From: Novipirellula artificiosorum
GTDB lineage: Bacteria; Planctomycetota; Planctomycetia; Pirellulales; Pirellulaceae
NCBI RefSeq assembly: GCF_007860135.1
Contig: NZ_SJPV01000018.1
Location: 62,001 to 126,000, forward strand
DNA: 64,000 bases
Direction of reading: 5' to 3'
Shown: piece by piece, positions 26,972 to 35,165 of the stretch
Layout of the letters: every line of letters starts with the position of its first letter
How positions within the stretch are numbered: position 1 is the stretch's first letter
The notes under the pieces: generated by a model
The model's database searches: none
Told to the model about the DNA's origin: nothing
Seen by the model: the letters and a program-made list of their open reading frames with translations, nothing else
Made by a program: the position numbers and the translations under genes

Positions 26972-29113
26972 CTAGCGAAGGGGTGGGCCGGCCGGTTCGC
27001 CGGTTTCTTTCGCGATCGGATACTTGGGACGCCATGTCAAATGGTCCTGCATCAGCCACTGGTGCATGCTTTGGGCGAGGCGGGAGACAACTTCCGGTTG
27101 CTGGTCGGCAATGTTGCGAGATTCACGAATGTCTGTCGTTAGGTTGTACAGTTCCCAGCCGTCCGTCTCGTAAGAATAGATCAGCTTGAACTGAGATTTG
27201 CCGAGTTTTTCAATGGCCGTGACGCACGGTTGGGCGCGACGATCCAAGTAACCGGGGAACAAGTAGAAGATCGGTTTTCGTGGCGAGTCGTCGTTCGGAT
27301 TGACGAGCACATCGGCGAATGAGAATCCATCCAGCGGATGTACTTCCGGCGAGGGATGCCACGTTCCGCCCGCCAATTGGAGGTAGGTTGGGTAGTAATC
27401 GACGCTGTGCACAAGGTGATCCGTAACGGTATTGGCGGGAATCCTGCCAGGCCACCGAGCGATAAGCGGAACTCGAATGCCGCCTTCGGTGAACATGCCC
27501 TTGACTCCGCGGAGCGGCAGATTGTCTTTATGAGTTCCGCCATTATCGGACGTGAACAGGACGAGCGTGTGATCCACAATACTATCACTTTTGTCTCCGT
27601 CGCCATTGGGATCTTCAATCGCGCTGAGGAGACGCCCCAGAATCAAATCCACGCTCTTCACGAAACCGACGAACGGGTCTCCATCGGAACCCTCTTGAAG
27701 GTCGGGGCGTGATCGAACCGGGCCATGGACTGCGTAGGGATGCACTTGCAGGTAGAACGGTTTGTCGGCCGCGGCGAAGCTGGCGACCGTTTCTTCCATA
27801 GCATCGGCCAGCGCGTCGCTAACATGCTTCGGGGTTCCGGCGAGGGATAACGGGAAACCGTAGCGTTCCAGGTATTCGGTGGCGTAGGGCTCGGCAAATC
27901 GGTCGAAATCGCCTCGCCCCAACCCTCGAAATCCCCACAGGTTTTCGTCGGTCTGCGTCGCAAAACAAACTGGCTGATGACCTTGGGTAAAACCGCCAAC
28001 GTTCATGTCGAACCCCACGTTCTCCGGCAGTGTTTCTTCCCCACGATGACCGCCGACATGGTACTTGCCAATGTGCGCGGTGGCGTAGCCGTTTTCTCTC
28101 AGAGCTTCTGCAACCGTGACCGCTTCAGCAGCAACGTCTTCTGATTGTTCTGGACCAACAAAACGAGCCTTTTCCTTCGAAGGACCGCCTCCACCGAAGC
28201 GGTTCAGACTGCCGACGACATACACGTTGTTGTGGATTCGCGTCGGATACTGACCGGACAACATCGCGGCTCGTGTTGGCGCGCAATTCGGTTGTGCGTA
28301 AGCATTCGTGAAGCAAAGCCCCTCGTTTGCCAGTCGCGCGAGGTTCGGCGTGACGTACATGTCGGGATGCGTACCGAACGTGGCCTGCGGAACGCCAATC
28401 TGGTTCCAGCCTAGATCATCCACCATCACGGTGATGATGTTTGGCTTGCGCTCCAGATCATCGAGACTCCTCGGTTCGAACACCGGGTTTTCGTGCCTCA
28501 CCCATTCCAACGGAGCCTCGTTGGGTGGCAATCCTGCTGGTCCTTCGCTGGTAATTCCCTGCGAACCGATCAGCCGAAAAAGTAGATCGCTACCAACGCC
28601 ATTTCCAACAGCCCACTTGCCCTTCGTGCTGTCGTTTCGCCGAATCAGACAACCGCCCTCGTAGCCGCGACTCAGGTGAAATCGAAGATTCGACTTCACC
28701 GTGCTTAGCACCATCGCGTAGTTTCCGGCCGACAAGCTTAACGGAGGATCAAGATGTACAACGACTGAATCCCCTGCTTGCATTCCTTCCGAAAGATCTC
28801 CAGTCTGCGAATGCAACGCCTCGCCAAACGGTTCGCCCCCTTCGAGTGCGAACACCTGGACTGTCAGATCCGCAGCCGATGCCACGTCGGCTGCACCTAG
28901 GATCAGTCCGCCGACGGATCCTGGCTTGGTAAGTTCGAACGTCTGTCCCTTCGAATTCCCCTTTGCGACAAGCGTGTTGCCGTCACGCCCGTGCGAAACC
29001 GACAACGCTTCGGTATCGTCTGCAATCGCGAAATCTGCGGCGTGCGAGTTGCTCGCCACGAGTGCGAATCCAAGAGCAGAGAAAAAAATGGAACGCCAAT
29101 CAGTCTTTCTCAT
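26972..29113 (-). CDS. Secreted sulfatase with N-terminal beta-sandwich domain (CAPTR signature)
   Basis: 713 residues from ATG 29113, GAGG 7 bases upstream. Signal peptide (WRSIFFSALGFALVASNSHA), an extra domain at about 30-185 rich in beta-strands (GQTFELTKPGSVGGLILG, SAGNYAMVLSTVKSN) resembling carbohydrate- or matrix-binding sandwiches, then the sulfatase domain. NIITVMVDDLGWNQIG holds the metal Asp pair, and the formylglycine precursor is Cys277 in CAPTR. HIGKYHVGGHRG has a Lys/His pair and LFTSDNGGTH the second metal site. The extra domain distinguishes it from the other sulfatases here and may tether it to insoluble substrate. Followed on the same strand, upstream side, by another sulfatase. 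Confidence 0.9.
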   Translation of the reverse strand: MRKTDWRSIFFSALGFALVASNSHAADFAIADDTEALSVSHGRDGNTLVAKGNSKGQTFELTKPGSVGGLILGAADVASAADLTVQVFALEGGEPFGEALHSQTGDLSEGMQAGDSVVVHLDPPLSLSAGNYAMVLSTVKSNLRFHLSRGYEGGCLIRRNDSTKGKWAVGNGVGSDLLFRLIGSQGITSEGPAGLPPNEAPLEWVRHENPVFEPRSLDDLERKPNIITVMVDDLGWNQIGVPQATFGTHPDMYVTPNLARLANEGLCFTNAYAQPNCAPTRAAMLSGQYPTRIHNNVYVVGSLNRFGGGGPSKEKARFVGPEQSEDVAAEAVTVAEALRENGYATAHIGKYHVGGHRGEETLPENVGFDMNVGGFTQGHQPVCFATQTDENLWGFRGLGRGDFDRFAEPYATEYLERYGFPLSLAGTPKHVSDALADAMEETVASFAAADKPFYLQVHPYAVHGPVRSRPDLQEGSDGDPFVGFVKSVDLILGRLLSAIEDPNGDGDKSDSIVDHTLVLFTSDNGGTHKDNLPLRGVKGMFTEGGIRVPLIARWPGRIPANTVTDHLVHSVDYYPTYLQLAGGTWHPSPEVHPLDGFSFADVLVNPNDDSPRKPIFYLFPGYLDRRAQPCVTAIEKLGKSQFKLIYSYETDGWELYNLTTDIRESRNIADQQPEVVSRLAQSMHQWLMQDHLTWRPKYPIAKETGEPAGPPLR

Positions 29114-29165
29114 CAAGAGCCTCTACATCAGTTATCGACGAAATTGATTCTATTTAAAGGAGATT

Positions 29166-30539
29166 CTAACGACCGCCAAACGACCAGTCGGGTGACGGTG
29201 TGTAGGCGTCCTTTAGGAAGGTTTCGAGTTGGGTCACGACCTCGGGATGCTGGGCGGCGATGTTGCTTGTCTCGCCGATATCCTTTGTCAAATCATAGAG
29301 CTCCAGGGTCGAGTTCGGATTCTTGCCGACGTTGTTGCGAACGCCCTTCCATTTGCCCCAGCGAACGGCCAGTTTGCCGCCGCGCTCATAGAACGCCCAG
29401 TACAGATACTCGTGCTTCTTCTGACGGTCCATCTGGCCGAGCAGCGCCGGCAGGTAGCTGATTCCGTCGATACCGGCCGGTGCTTCGGTTCCAGCGATTT
29501 CCAGGCAGGTTGGCAAGACGTCCCACATCGCCACTGGCAGATCCGTCTTTGTGCCGGGCTTGATCGTACCGGGCCAGCGGGCGACGAACGGTACGCGGAT
29601 GCCGCCCTCATAAAGATCGCGTTTGTGCCCCTTCAACGGGCCATTGGAGTCGAAGAACTTCGGGTCGTGACCTCCTTCCATGTGCGGACCGTTATCACTA
29701 GTGAACGAGACGATGGTGTTGTTGTCGATGCCGAGTTCCTCGAGCAGCGCCAGCAACTGGCCCACATGCCGGTCCATGCGCGTCACCATGCCCGCAAACG
29801 CTGCGACGGGATTCGTCACATTCGGCCCACTGTATTTGCCAATCTTATCGTCGAACTGCGGCCACTTCTCACGCCAAGGCAAATGGTCGTCTTCTGGAAC
29901 GTGCATGGCCGCATGTGGAATGGTAAAGGGGACATAGGCGAAGAACGGTTTTTCCTTGTTGTCACGCACGAATTGCAACAGCTGGTCAGAGATCAGGTCA
30001 GCCGAATAGGTCTTGCTGTCAAGCGGAACTTTCTTGTCATTGTGCCATAGATGAGTCGGGTAGAACGTGTGCGCCTGGCGCTGACAGTTGTAACCGTAGA
30101 ACGTGTCGAAGTGCTCGACCGGATCGCTGGCGGAGCCGGGTGCGCCGAGGCCCCACTTACCGAACATCCCCGTGGTGTAGCCTGCCTTCTTGATCAGCCT
30201 CGGCAACGTCACAATGTCGATGGGCATCGGCGCCTGGCCTTCGGGCTGTACCTCGCGATTCCCGCGGACAAAGGCGTGACCGGTATGCAGTCCGGACATC
30301 AGCACGCAACGAGTCGGCGCGCAGACGGTGGAGCCAGCGTAGTAGTCTGTGAAGGTGATGCCCTCCGCCGCCAGCCGATCAATGTTCGGTGTCTTGAACT
30401 TCGTCTGGCCGAAGCACGACAGGTCACCATAGCCCAGGTCGTCAGCCATGATATAGATGATGTTCGGGCGATTGTCCGCGGCCCACGATGTGGTTCCCAG
30501 CATCGAGAACATCACTGCGAAAATGAACTTGTGCATCAT
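29166..30539 (-). CDS. Secreted arylsulfatase-type sulfatase (CAPTR signature)
   Basis: 457 residues from the ATG at 30539, chosen because AAAGGAAAG lies directly upstream and it begins a clean signal peptide (HKFIFAVMFSMLGTTSWA); the longer reading has a hydrophilic extension. NIIYIMADDLGYGDLSCFG gives Asp33/Asp34, CAPTR Cys73, MFGKWGLG the conserved Lys, VSFTSDNGPHMEGG the second Asp/Asn, and LYEGGIRVPFVARWPG the core. C-terminal GKWKGVRNN and LYDLTKDIGETSNIA motifs are intact. Close to arylsulfatase A-like planctomycete enzymes. Same strand and 53 bases upstream of the beta-sandwich sulfatase; they may be co-transcribed. Confidence 0.92.
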   Translation of the reverse strand: MMHKFIFAVMFSMLGTTSWAADNRPNIIYIMADDLGYGDLSCFGQTKFKTPNIDRLAAEGITFTDYYAGSTVCAPTRCVLMSGLHTGHAFVRGNREVQPEGQAPMPIDIVTLPRLIKKAGYTTGMFGKWGLGAPGSASDPVEHFDTFYGYNCQRQAHTFYPTHLWHNDKKVPLDSKTYSADLISDQLLQFVRDNKEKPFFAYVPFTIPHAAMHVPEDDHLPWREKWPQFDDKIGKYSGPNVTNPVAAFAGMVTRMDRHVGQLLALLEELGIDNNTIVSFTSDNGPHMEGGHDPKFFDSNGPLKGHKRDLYEGGIRVPFVARWPGTIKPGTKTDLPVAMWDVLPTCLEIAGTEAPAGIDGISYLPALLGQMDRQKKHEYLYWAFYERGGKLAVRWGKWKGVRNNVGKNPNSTLELYDLTKDIGETSNIAAQHPEVVTQLETFLKDAYTPSPDWSFGGR

Positions 30540-30719
30540 AGTCTTTCCTTTGCTCGCCTCATGTTGATTTGTGCGAGGCCCTTTCCCCACACCTGGAAAT
30601 CGATCGGCCATGCGACCACCGGAGAATCGCTAACGAGATTGTAGCGAATAGGCGTCTCGTTCGCCCGCGGCAAAACCTCCCAAAACCTGCAAGAGACACG
30701 AAGCCTTCGATTTCGGGCT

Positions 30720-30902
30720 TTACGCGGACTTGCCTTGCTCATGGTGCTGCTCGCAGTATTGGGAATAGCAGGACGGCCGTCGAATCGGTGTTTCGCAAAT
30801 TGGACACAGGCAAAGGCTGCAATCTAAAAATAAGTTGGAATAGGAGCCGCTGCATTGGCAACGGCAGGCATCCGCAACCGGTGTCGTAGTAGCGATGGGC
30901 AA
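30720..30902 (-). CDS. Possible small Cys-rich zinc-ribbon-like protein
   Basis: 60 codons from a TTG start. The body CRCQCSGSYSNLFLDCSLCL and CPICETPIRRPSCYSQYCEQ packs nine cysteines into about 45 residues with CxxC and CxC spacing, as in small zinc-binding proteins. No clear ribosome site and an unusual start; the reading lies in the gap between divergent sulfatase and DegT genes. Could be chance, but the cysteine pattern and absence of a better frame favour a real small gene. Confidence 0.35.
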   Translation of the reverse strand: MPIATTTPVADACRCQCSGSYSNLFLDCSLCLCPICETPIRRPSCYSQYCEQHHEQGKSA

Positions 30903-30928
30903 AGTGGCCGGCTACAATTTGGTGGTGG

Positions 30929-30962
30929 TTCTCATTCCCCTGTACTTCTCATTCCCCTGTAC
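30929..30962. repeat. Perfect 17-bp tandem duplication in the DegT gene leader
   Basis: TTCTCATTCCCCTGTAC occurs twice back to back (30929-30945 and 30946-30962), ending 1-2 bases before the ribosome site GAGGAGA of the DegT gene. Could be a duplicated regulator-binding or 5'-leader element, or a slippage product. Confidence 0.75.
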
Positions 30963-30974
30963 GAGGAGAGTTCG

Positions 30975-32351
30975 ATGGAAACGCCCATGAAGAAGCGCCG
31001 AGAGTTCATTAAGACCGTTGGTGTTCTGGGCGCTGCGTCGACCTTGCCAAGCACGACGCCGGCAGGCGTAGCGGCAGAGGGCGAAACCGTGGCAAGTTCG
31101 GCGAAGCTTGCCATCGATGGAGGATCACCCGTTCGCAAGACGGGACTTCGCCATCACCCCTACGGTCCACAGTTCTTCGACGACGTGGAAAAGCAAGAGC
31201 TTCTCGACGTGCTCGAATCGAAGTCTCCCTTTCGTTGGCAGGCGGAGGACTCGAAGGTTCTACAGTTTGAGAAGGCCTACGCGGCCCATGTCGGTATGAA
31301 GCACGCGCTCGGGGTCACCTCGGGAACGACGGCACTATATACCGCCATGGCGGCATTGGAGATCGGGCCCGGCGACGAGGTCATCCTGCCCGCGTGGACG
31401 TGGTACGCCGATTACGATGCCATCGTCCTTGCGGGCGCGCTGCCGGTGTTTGCCGAGATCGACGAATCGTTTAACATCGATCCTGCGGATATTGAATCGA
31501 AAATCACGAAGCGGACCAAGGCGATTATCGTGGTCCACCTGCAAGGTACTCCGGCGGACATGAGTCCGATTCTAGAGATCGCGGAAAAGCACAACCTTCG
31601 CATCTTGGAGGATTGCGCCCAATGCTTGGGAGGTCGCTTCAAAGGAAAGTATGTTGGGACGATGGGCAACATCGCGATCAACAGCTTCCAACTCAGCAAG
31701 AGCATCACCGCTGGTGAGGGCGGAGCGGTGCTCACCAACGACTCAACGCTTTTTGAGCGCGCGATCCGATTCCACGACGCCGGGTCGCTACGCGACGTCT
31801 ACGCGGATTCGATGGGAGGCGGCTTGCTGGTGGCTTTCGCTGCCTGCAACTTCCGCATGAGCGAGTTCACCGGCGCGGTCCTCAAGGGCCAATTGCAGAA
31901 GCTGGAAAAGATTTGCGGCGGCCTGCGCCGAAACGCCCGCAAGGTCCGCGAGGGCATCGCCGACCTGCCGGGCATCAAGCTGCGAAAGACGGCGGACCAG
32001 GCTGGAGATCTGGGGGTGACGGTCTTCCTGGATCATGGCACCGAAGCGCGGCGAGATTATTTCCTGAGAGCGTTGCGGGCCGAGGGAATCGCAGCTGCGG
32101 GACCAGGCGGCTCCGTCATCTTGCCGGTCGTCGAGCGGATTGCGAAGAAAACCACGGTCCATCCACTGTGGCCTTCGTTCAACAGCACCGAGGGCAAGGC
32201 GATTCGGTACGGAAGCGAGTGCTGTCCACGGACGATCGACATCTTGGGACGCCATGGCGGGGTGATCATGGATCCCAACTTCAGCGAGGATGACATCAAC
32301 GATATCGTTCGGGCGATTCGCAAAGTCTACATGGCGATGGGTGCAGCATGA
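30975..32351 (+). CDS. Tat-exported DegT/DnrJ/EryC1/StrS-type PLP enzyme
   Basis: 458 residues from Met 30975 (GAGGAGA 7-10 bases upstream); the longer reading frame has no leader character. The leader MKKRREFIKTVGVLGAAS is Tat-like. The DegT fold follows: PLP-phosphate loop GVTSGTTALYTAM, ring-stacking region LPAWTWYADYDAI, Asp213 in ILEDCAQCLGG pairing with the PLP nitrogen, and the Schiff-base Lys242 in SFQLSKSITAGEGG. Family members transaminate keto-sugars, and a few are dehydratases. Export is unexpected for a sugar-nucleotide enzyme and implies a substrate outside the cytoplasm. Its stop overlaps the next gene's start (ATGA), so the two are translationally coupled. Confidence 0.87.
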   Translation: METPMKKRREFIKTVGVLGAASTLPSTTPAGVAAEGETVASSAKLAIDGGSPVRKTGLRHHPYGPQFFDDVEKQELLDVLESKSPFRWQAEDSKVLQFEKAYAAHVGMKHALGVTSGTTALYTAMAALEIGPGDEVILPAWTWYADYDAIVLAGALPVFAEIDESFNIDPADIESKITKRTKAIIVVHLQGTPADMSPILEIAEKHNLRILEDCAQCLGGRFKGKYVGTMGNIAINSFQLSKSITAGEGGAVLTNDSTLFERAIRFHDAGSLRDVYADSMGGGLLVAFAACNFRMSEFTGAVLKGQLQKLEKICGGLRRNARKVREGIADLPGIKLRKTADQAGDLGVTVFLDHGTEARRDYFLRALRAEGIAAAGPGGSVILPVVERIAKKTTVHPLWPSFNSTEGKAIRYGSECCPRTIDILGRHGGVIMDPNFSEDDINDIVRAIRKVYMAMGAA

Positions 32352-33787
32352 CCAATCGAAAGATTTCGCGGCGGCGGTTGCTGGGGCACGGTCTGGGTGC
32401 TGCCACGGCAGGAATCACGCTGCCGGTGTTGACGTCATGCCGCGAGGAGCCAACGAACGTGACCGGCAGCGCGTTCCGTGTTGCCGCCAGAACGCAAAAT
32501 AGCGTCGCTCCGATGGACCAGATCGGCGTTGGGATCATCGGCTGCGGACGTCGCAGCGGGCAACTGGTCATCGGCAAAGGGGGGCAGGGCTCGCTGCCCG
32601 CTCATGCGAGGATCGTGGCCGTGGCCGACTTCAACCGCAAACGCGCCGAGGAGTGGGCCAGGAATTATCGCTGCAAGGCGTTTCACGACTACCGTGAACT
32701 GCTGGACCAAAAAGAGGTGGAGGTCGTTATCTACGCCACGCCAGAACACTGGCACTACTTGCCATGCATTCACGCCTGTCAGGCTGGCAAGGACATGTAC
32801 GGCGAACAGCCTTTGAGCCATACGATCCGCGAGGGTCGGATGATGGTCGAGGCGGTGCGCAAGTACCAACGAGTATTTCAAACCGGCGAACAGCAGCGGT
32901 CTCATCCCGCGACTCGCAAAGCGGTGGAACTCATTCGCAACGGCCGGATCGGTAAGATCCAATCGATCATCGGTTACAATTATCCCAGCGCCTACGAGTG
33001 CGACTTTCCCGCGCAGCCGATTCCCGAATGGCTCGACTGGGACCGATGGTGCGGGCCGAACGAAGTGGTGCCCTATCACACCGATCTTTATCTGTCGCGT
33101 GTCCCCTATGAACGTGAGCCTCCTTACTACACGTACCCTGCAGAAAAATACGCCGTCGGTCCAGGCTGGATGTCGTTCCGGCCCTATTCGGGCGGCGAGC
33201 TACCCAACTGGGGCTGTCACGGTTTGAGCATGGTCCATTGGGCATTGGACATGGACGATAGCGGTCCGGTCGAGATCTGGGTCGATCCCGCTGAGAAGTT
33301 GGAAACGATGGTCTACCACACGCCAGAGAAAGTCGATCGTGGCGATGCCGCCTGCTCCAGGACGAACCTCCATTACCGATATGCCAATGGTGTGGTGCTG
33401 TCGTTGACCAGCAGAGATCCGAGGCTTGGAGGAGGGGCAACGTTTATTGGCGATCAGGGAACGATCACGATCTTCCGTGAGGGCTACGAGTGTGACCCAG
33501 CGGGCCTTGACAAAGAACCGTTGCCGCCCGATGCAATCCGTGTCTACGAAAGCGACAACCACATGGAGAACTTTTTCGATTGCGTCGTCTCTCGCCAGGA
33601 CCCGATCATGAAGATCGAGAGCGGTCACAGTGTCGCTACCTTGTGCCATCTGGGAAACATTGCCCGCCGACTGGGCCGTCGACTGAAGTGGGATCCGGAA
33701 AAGGAAATGTTCCCCGGCGACGACGAGGCGAACCAGTTGACCGACGTTCCGAAACGCATAGGCTATGAACTGCCCAGCGAAGTTTAG
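32348..33787 (+). CDS. Gfo/Idh/MocA-like lipoprotein with EQP in place of EKP
   Basis: 479 residues, start overlapping the DegT stop by 4 bases. The leader has both a twin-arginine motif (SRRRLLGHGLGAATAG) and a lipobox LTSC (Cys31), suggesting a Tat-exported lipoprotein. Rossmann motif GVGIIGCGRRSG about 60-71. The family's catalytic-lysine motif reads Glu153-Gln154-Pro155 (DMYGEQPLSHTI), so the usual Lys is replaced. The rest is well kept (WGCHGLSMVHWALD, ENFFDCVVSRQDP, GHSVATLCHLGNIARRLGR). It may bind NAD and sugar yet lack classical hydride chemistry, or use another residue. Second gene of the four-gene operon. Confidence 0.88.
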   Translation: MTNRKISRRRLLGHGLGAATAGITLPVLTSCREEPTNVTGSAFRVAARTQNSVAPMDQIGVGIIGCGRRSGQLVIGKGGQGSLPAHARIVAVADFNRKRAEEWARNYRCKAFHDYRELLDQKEVEVVIYATPEHWHYLPCIHACQAGKDMYGEQPLSHTIREGRMMVEAVRKYQRVFQTGEQQRSHPATRKAVELIRNGRIGKIQSIIGYNYPSAYECDFPAQPIPEWLDWDRWCGPNEVVPYHTDLYLSRVPYEREPPYYTYPAEKYAVGPGWMSFRPYSGGELPNWGCHGLSMVHWALDMDDSGPVEIWVDPAEKLETMVYHTPEKVDRGDAACSRTNLHYRYANGVVLSLTSRDPRLGGGATFIGDQGTITIFREGYECDPAGLDKEPLPPDAIRVYESDNHMENFFDCVVSRQDPIMKIESGHSVATLCHLGNIARRLGRRLKWDPEKEMFPGDDEANQLTDVPKRIGYELPSEV

Positions 33788-33810
33788 GATTCAACGATGG
33801 GAAGTTGTTT

Positions 33811-35094
33811 ATGAAATGGCGAATGGTTGCTGCGGCCGCATGCATGGTCGTTCTGAATATCGATTCGGCTGAAGAGACGCTGGCTGCAAAGACAGCGACC
33901 AGCGATGTGACATTCGAAAGCAAGGAGTCGGTCGACACGCCGATCGAGTACGTTCCGTTGGATGCGCCGGCTGGCATGTCACAAGCCGTGATTGTTAAAC
34001 AGATTCCGCTGGTCCACACGCGGCAGCTCTTTCCGCTCGACCGCGCCGGAGAGCTGGTCGGTAAAGGCAAAGTCGACGAGCAAATTCAACAGGTTCTCGA
34101 CAACTTGGAGGCTGTATTAAAAGATTCCGCCTCCGGCATGGACCAACTGGTTCGCGTGAATGTATACGCTCTCTCTACGGCAATCCTCACCCGCTTTCAA
34201 CAACAATTGGGTAAGCGGCTCGATCCGTCCGTCCGCCCGGCAATCACCTCGATCCTGACGCCGCTTGCACCCACCGGAGCGTTGGTGGCCATCGATGTGG
34301 TCGCCGGATCCGCCGAGAATGGCAAAACGGTCAACCGGAAGCGCTGCCAGGCGGTGGCCGGCGAGGAGGGTCGCGCCGATGCGGCCGTATTGCCGGCGGG
34401 AAGCATCGCCTACCTTTCCGGCCAGCCGGACGCGGGCGGTTTGACCGAGTCGGCCACCACGAGGTCGATGTCCAAACTGATCGCGACTCTCGAACACTTG
34501 AAGCTCTCGCCCCAGCATGTGGTTCAGGTAAAAGTGTTTTTGAAACCGATGACCTCGGCCGAGGCGGTGCAAGCCGAATTGAGCACGTTCTTCCCCGATC
34601 AGATGACCCCGCCGGTGGTCTTCGTGGAATGGCTCGCTTCGATGCCGGTGGAGATCGAGATGATCGCCCAGTTGCCCTCGCCAAGCAAGTCAGCCCAAAG
34701 CGAGAGACCTTCCGCGTCTTCGGTCGAGTACTTTACTCCGCCTGAGGTTCGCCCCTCGCATACCTTTAGCAAAGTGGCCCTGATGCGGGCCGACAAGCAA
34801 ATCTATCTATCCGGTCTGTACGCGCACCAACCGAGCCGGGGTGAACCTCAGGCAGTCGATCTCTTCGATCGACTGCAGCTGGTTCTCGCTAAGACCGGTA
34901 GCGACATGCGCCATCTGGTCAAGGCTACATACTATGTCAGCGACGACGACGCGGCTCGCTGGATTGACAGGACGCGTCCTCGGCTGTTCGACCCCACTCG
35001 CCCGCCTGCTGCATCGAAGGTAATGATCCATGGAGTTGGCCTACCGCAGCGCACCATGGCGGTGGATATGATCGCAGTCGCCCAAGAGAAGTAA
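33811..35094 (+). CDS. Exported protein with three tandem RidA/YjgF-like domains
   Basis: 427 residues from ATG 33811 (a TTG two codons upstream is open), 23 bases after the MocA-like stop. Signal peptide MKWRMVAAAACMVVLNIDSA. Three RidA-like modules can be traced: about 45-165 (VDEQIQQVLDNLEAVLKDSA, DQLVRVNVYALS), 180-295 (PAGSIAYLSGQPDAGGLTES, VVQVKVFLKP) and 310-427 (ADKQIYLSGLYAHQPSRGEP, HLVKATYYVSDDDAARW). RidA proteins hydrolyse reactive enamine/imine intermediates released by PLP enzymes and are normally single-domain and cytosolic. I see no clear catalytic Arg-Asn arrangement in every module, so some may be degenerate. Co-occurrence with an exported PLP enzyme suggests detoxifying or completing its reaction. 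Confidence 0.85.
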   Translation: MKWRMVAAAACMVVLNIDSAEETLAAKTATSDVTFESKESVDTPIEYVPLDAPAGMSQAVIVKQIPLVHTRQLFPLDRAGELVGKGKVDEQIQQVLDNLEAVLKDSASGMDQLVRVNVYALSTAILTRFQQQLGKRLDPSVRPAITSILTPLAPTGALVAIDVVAGSAENGKTVNRKRCQAVAGEEGRADAAVLPAGSIAYLSGQPDAGGLTESATTRSMSKLIATLEHLKLSPQHVVQVKVFLKPMTSAEAVQAELSTFFPDQMTPPVVFVEWLASMPVEIEMIAQLPSPSKSAQSERPSASSVEYFTPPEVRPSHTFSKVALMRADKQIYLSGLYAHQPSRGEPQAVDLFDRLQLVLAKTGSDMRHLVKATYYVSDDDAARWIDRTRPRLFDPTRPPAASKVMIHGVGLPQRTMAVDMIAVAQEK

Positions 35095-35165
35095 CGTTAT
35101 GTCCTCGATCGCCGACTTGTTCGCCGACTTGTTCTGAGCAACTCAATACCCTGGAAGGAAGAGCG

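Noticed and set aside
29229-30050. 273-codon forward ORF opposite the arylsulfatase-type gene
   Set aside because: Antisense shadow of conserved sulfatase sequence.
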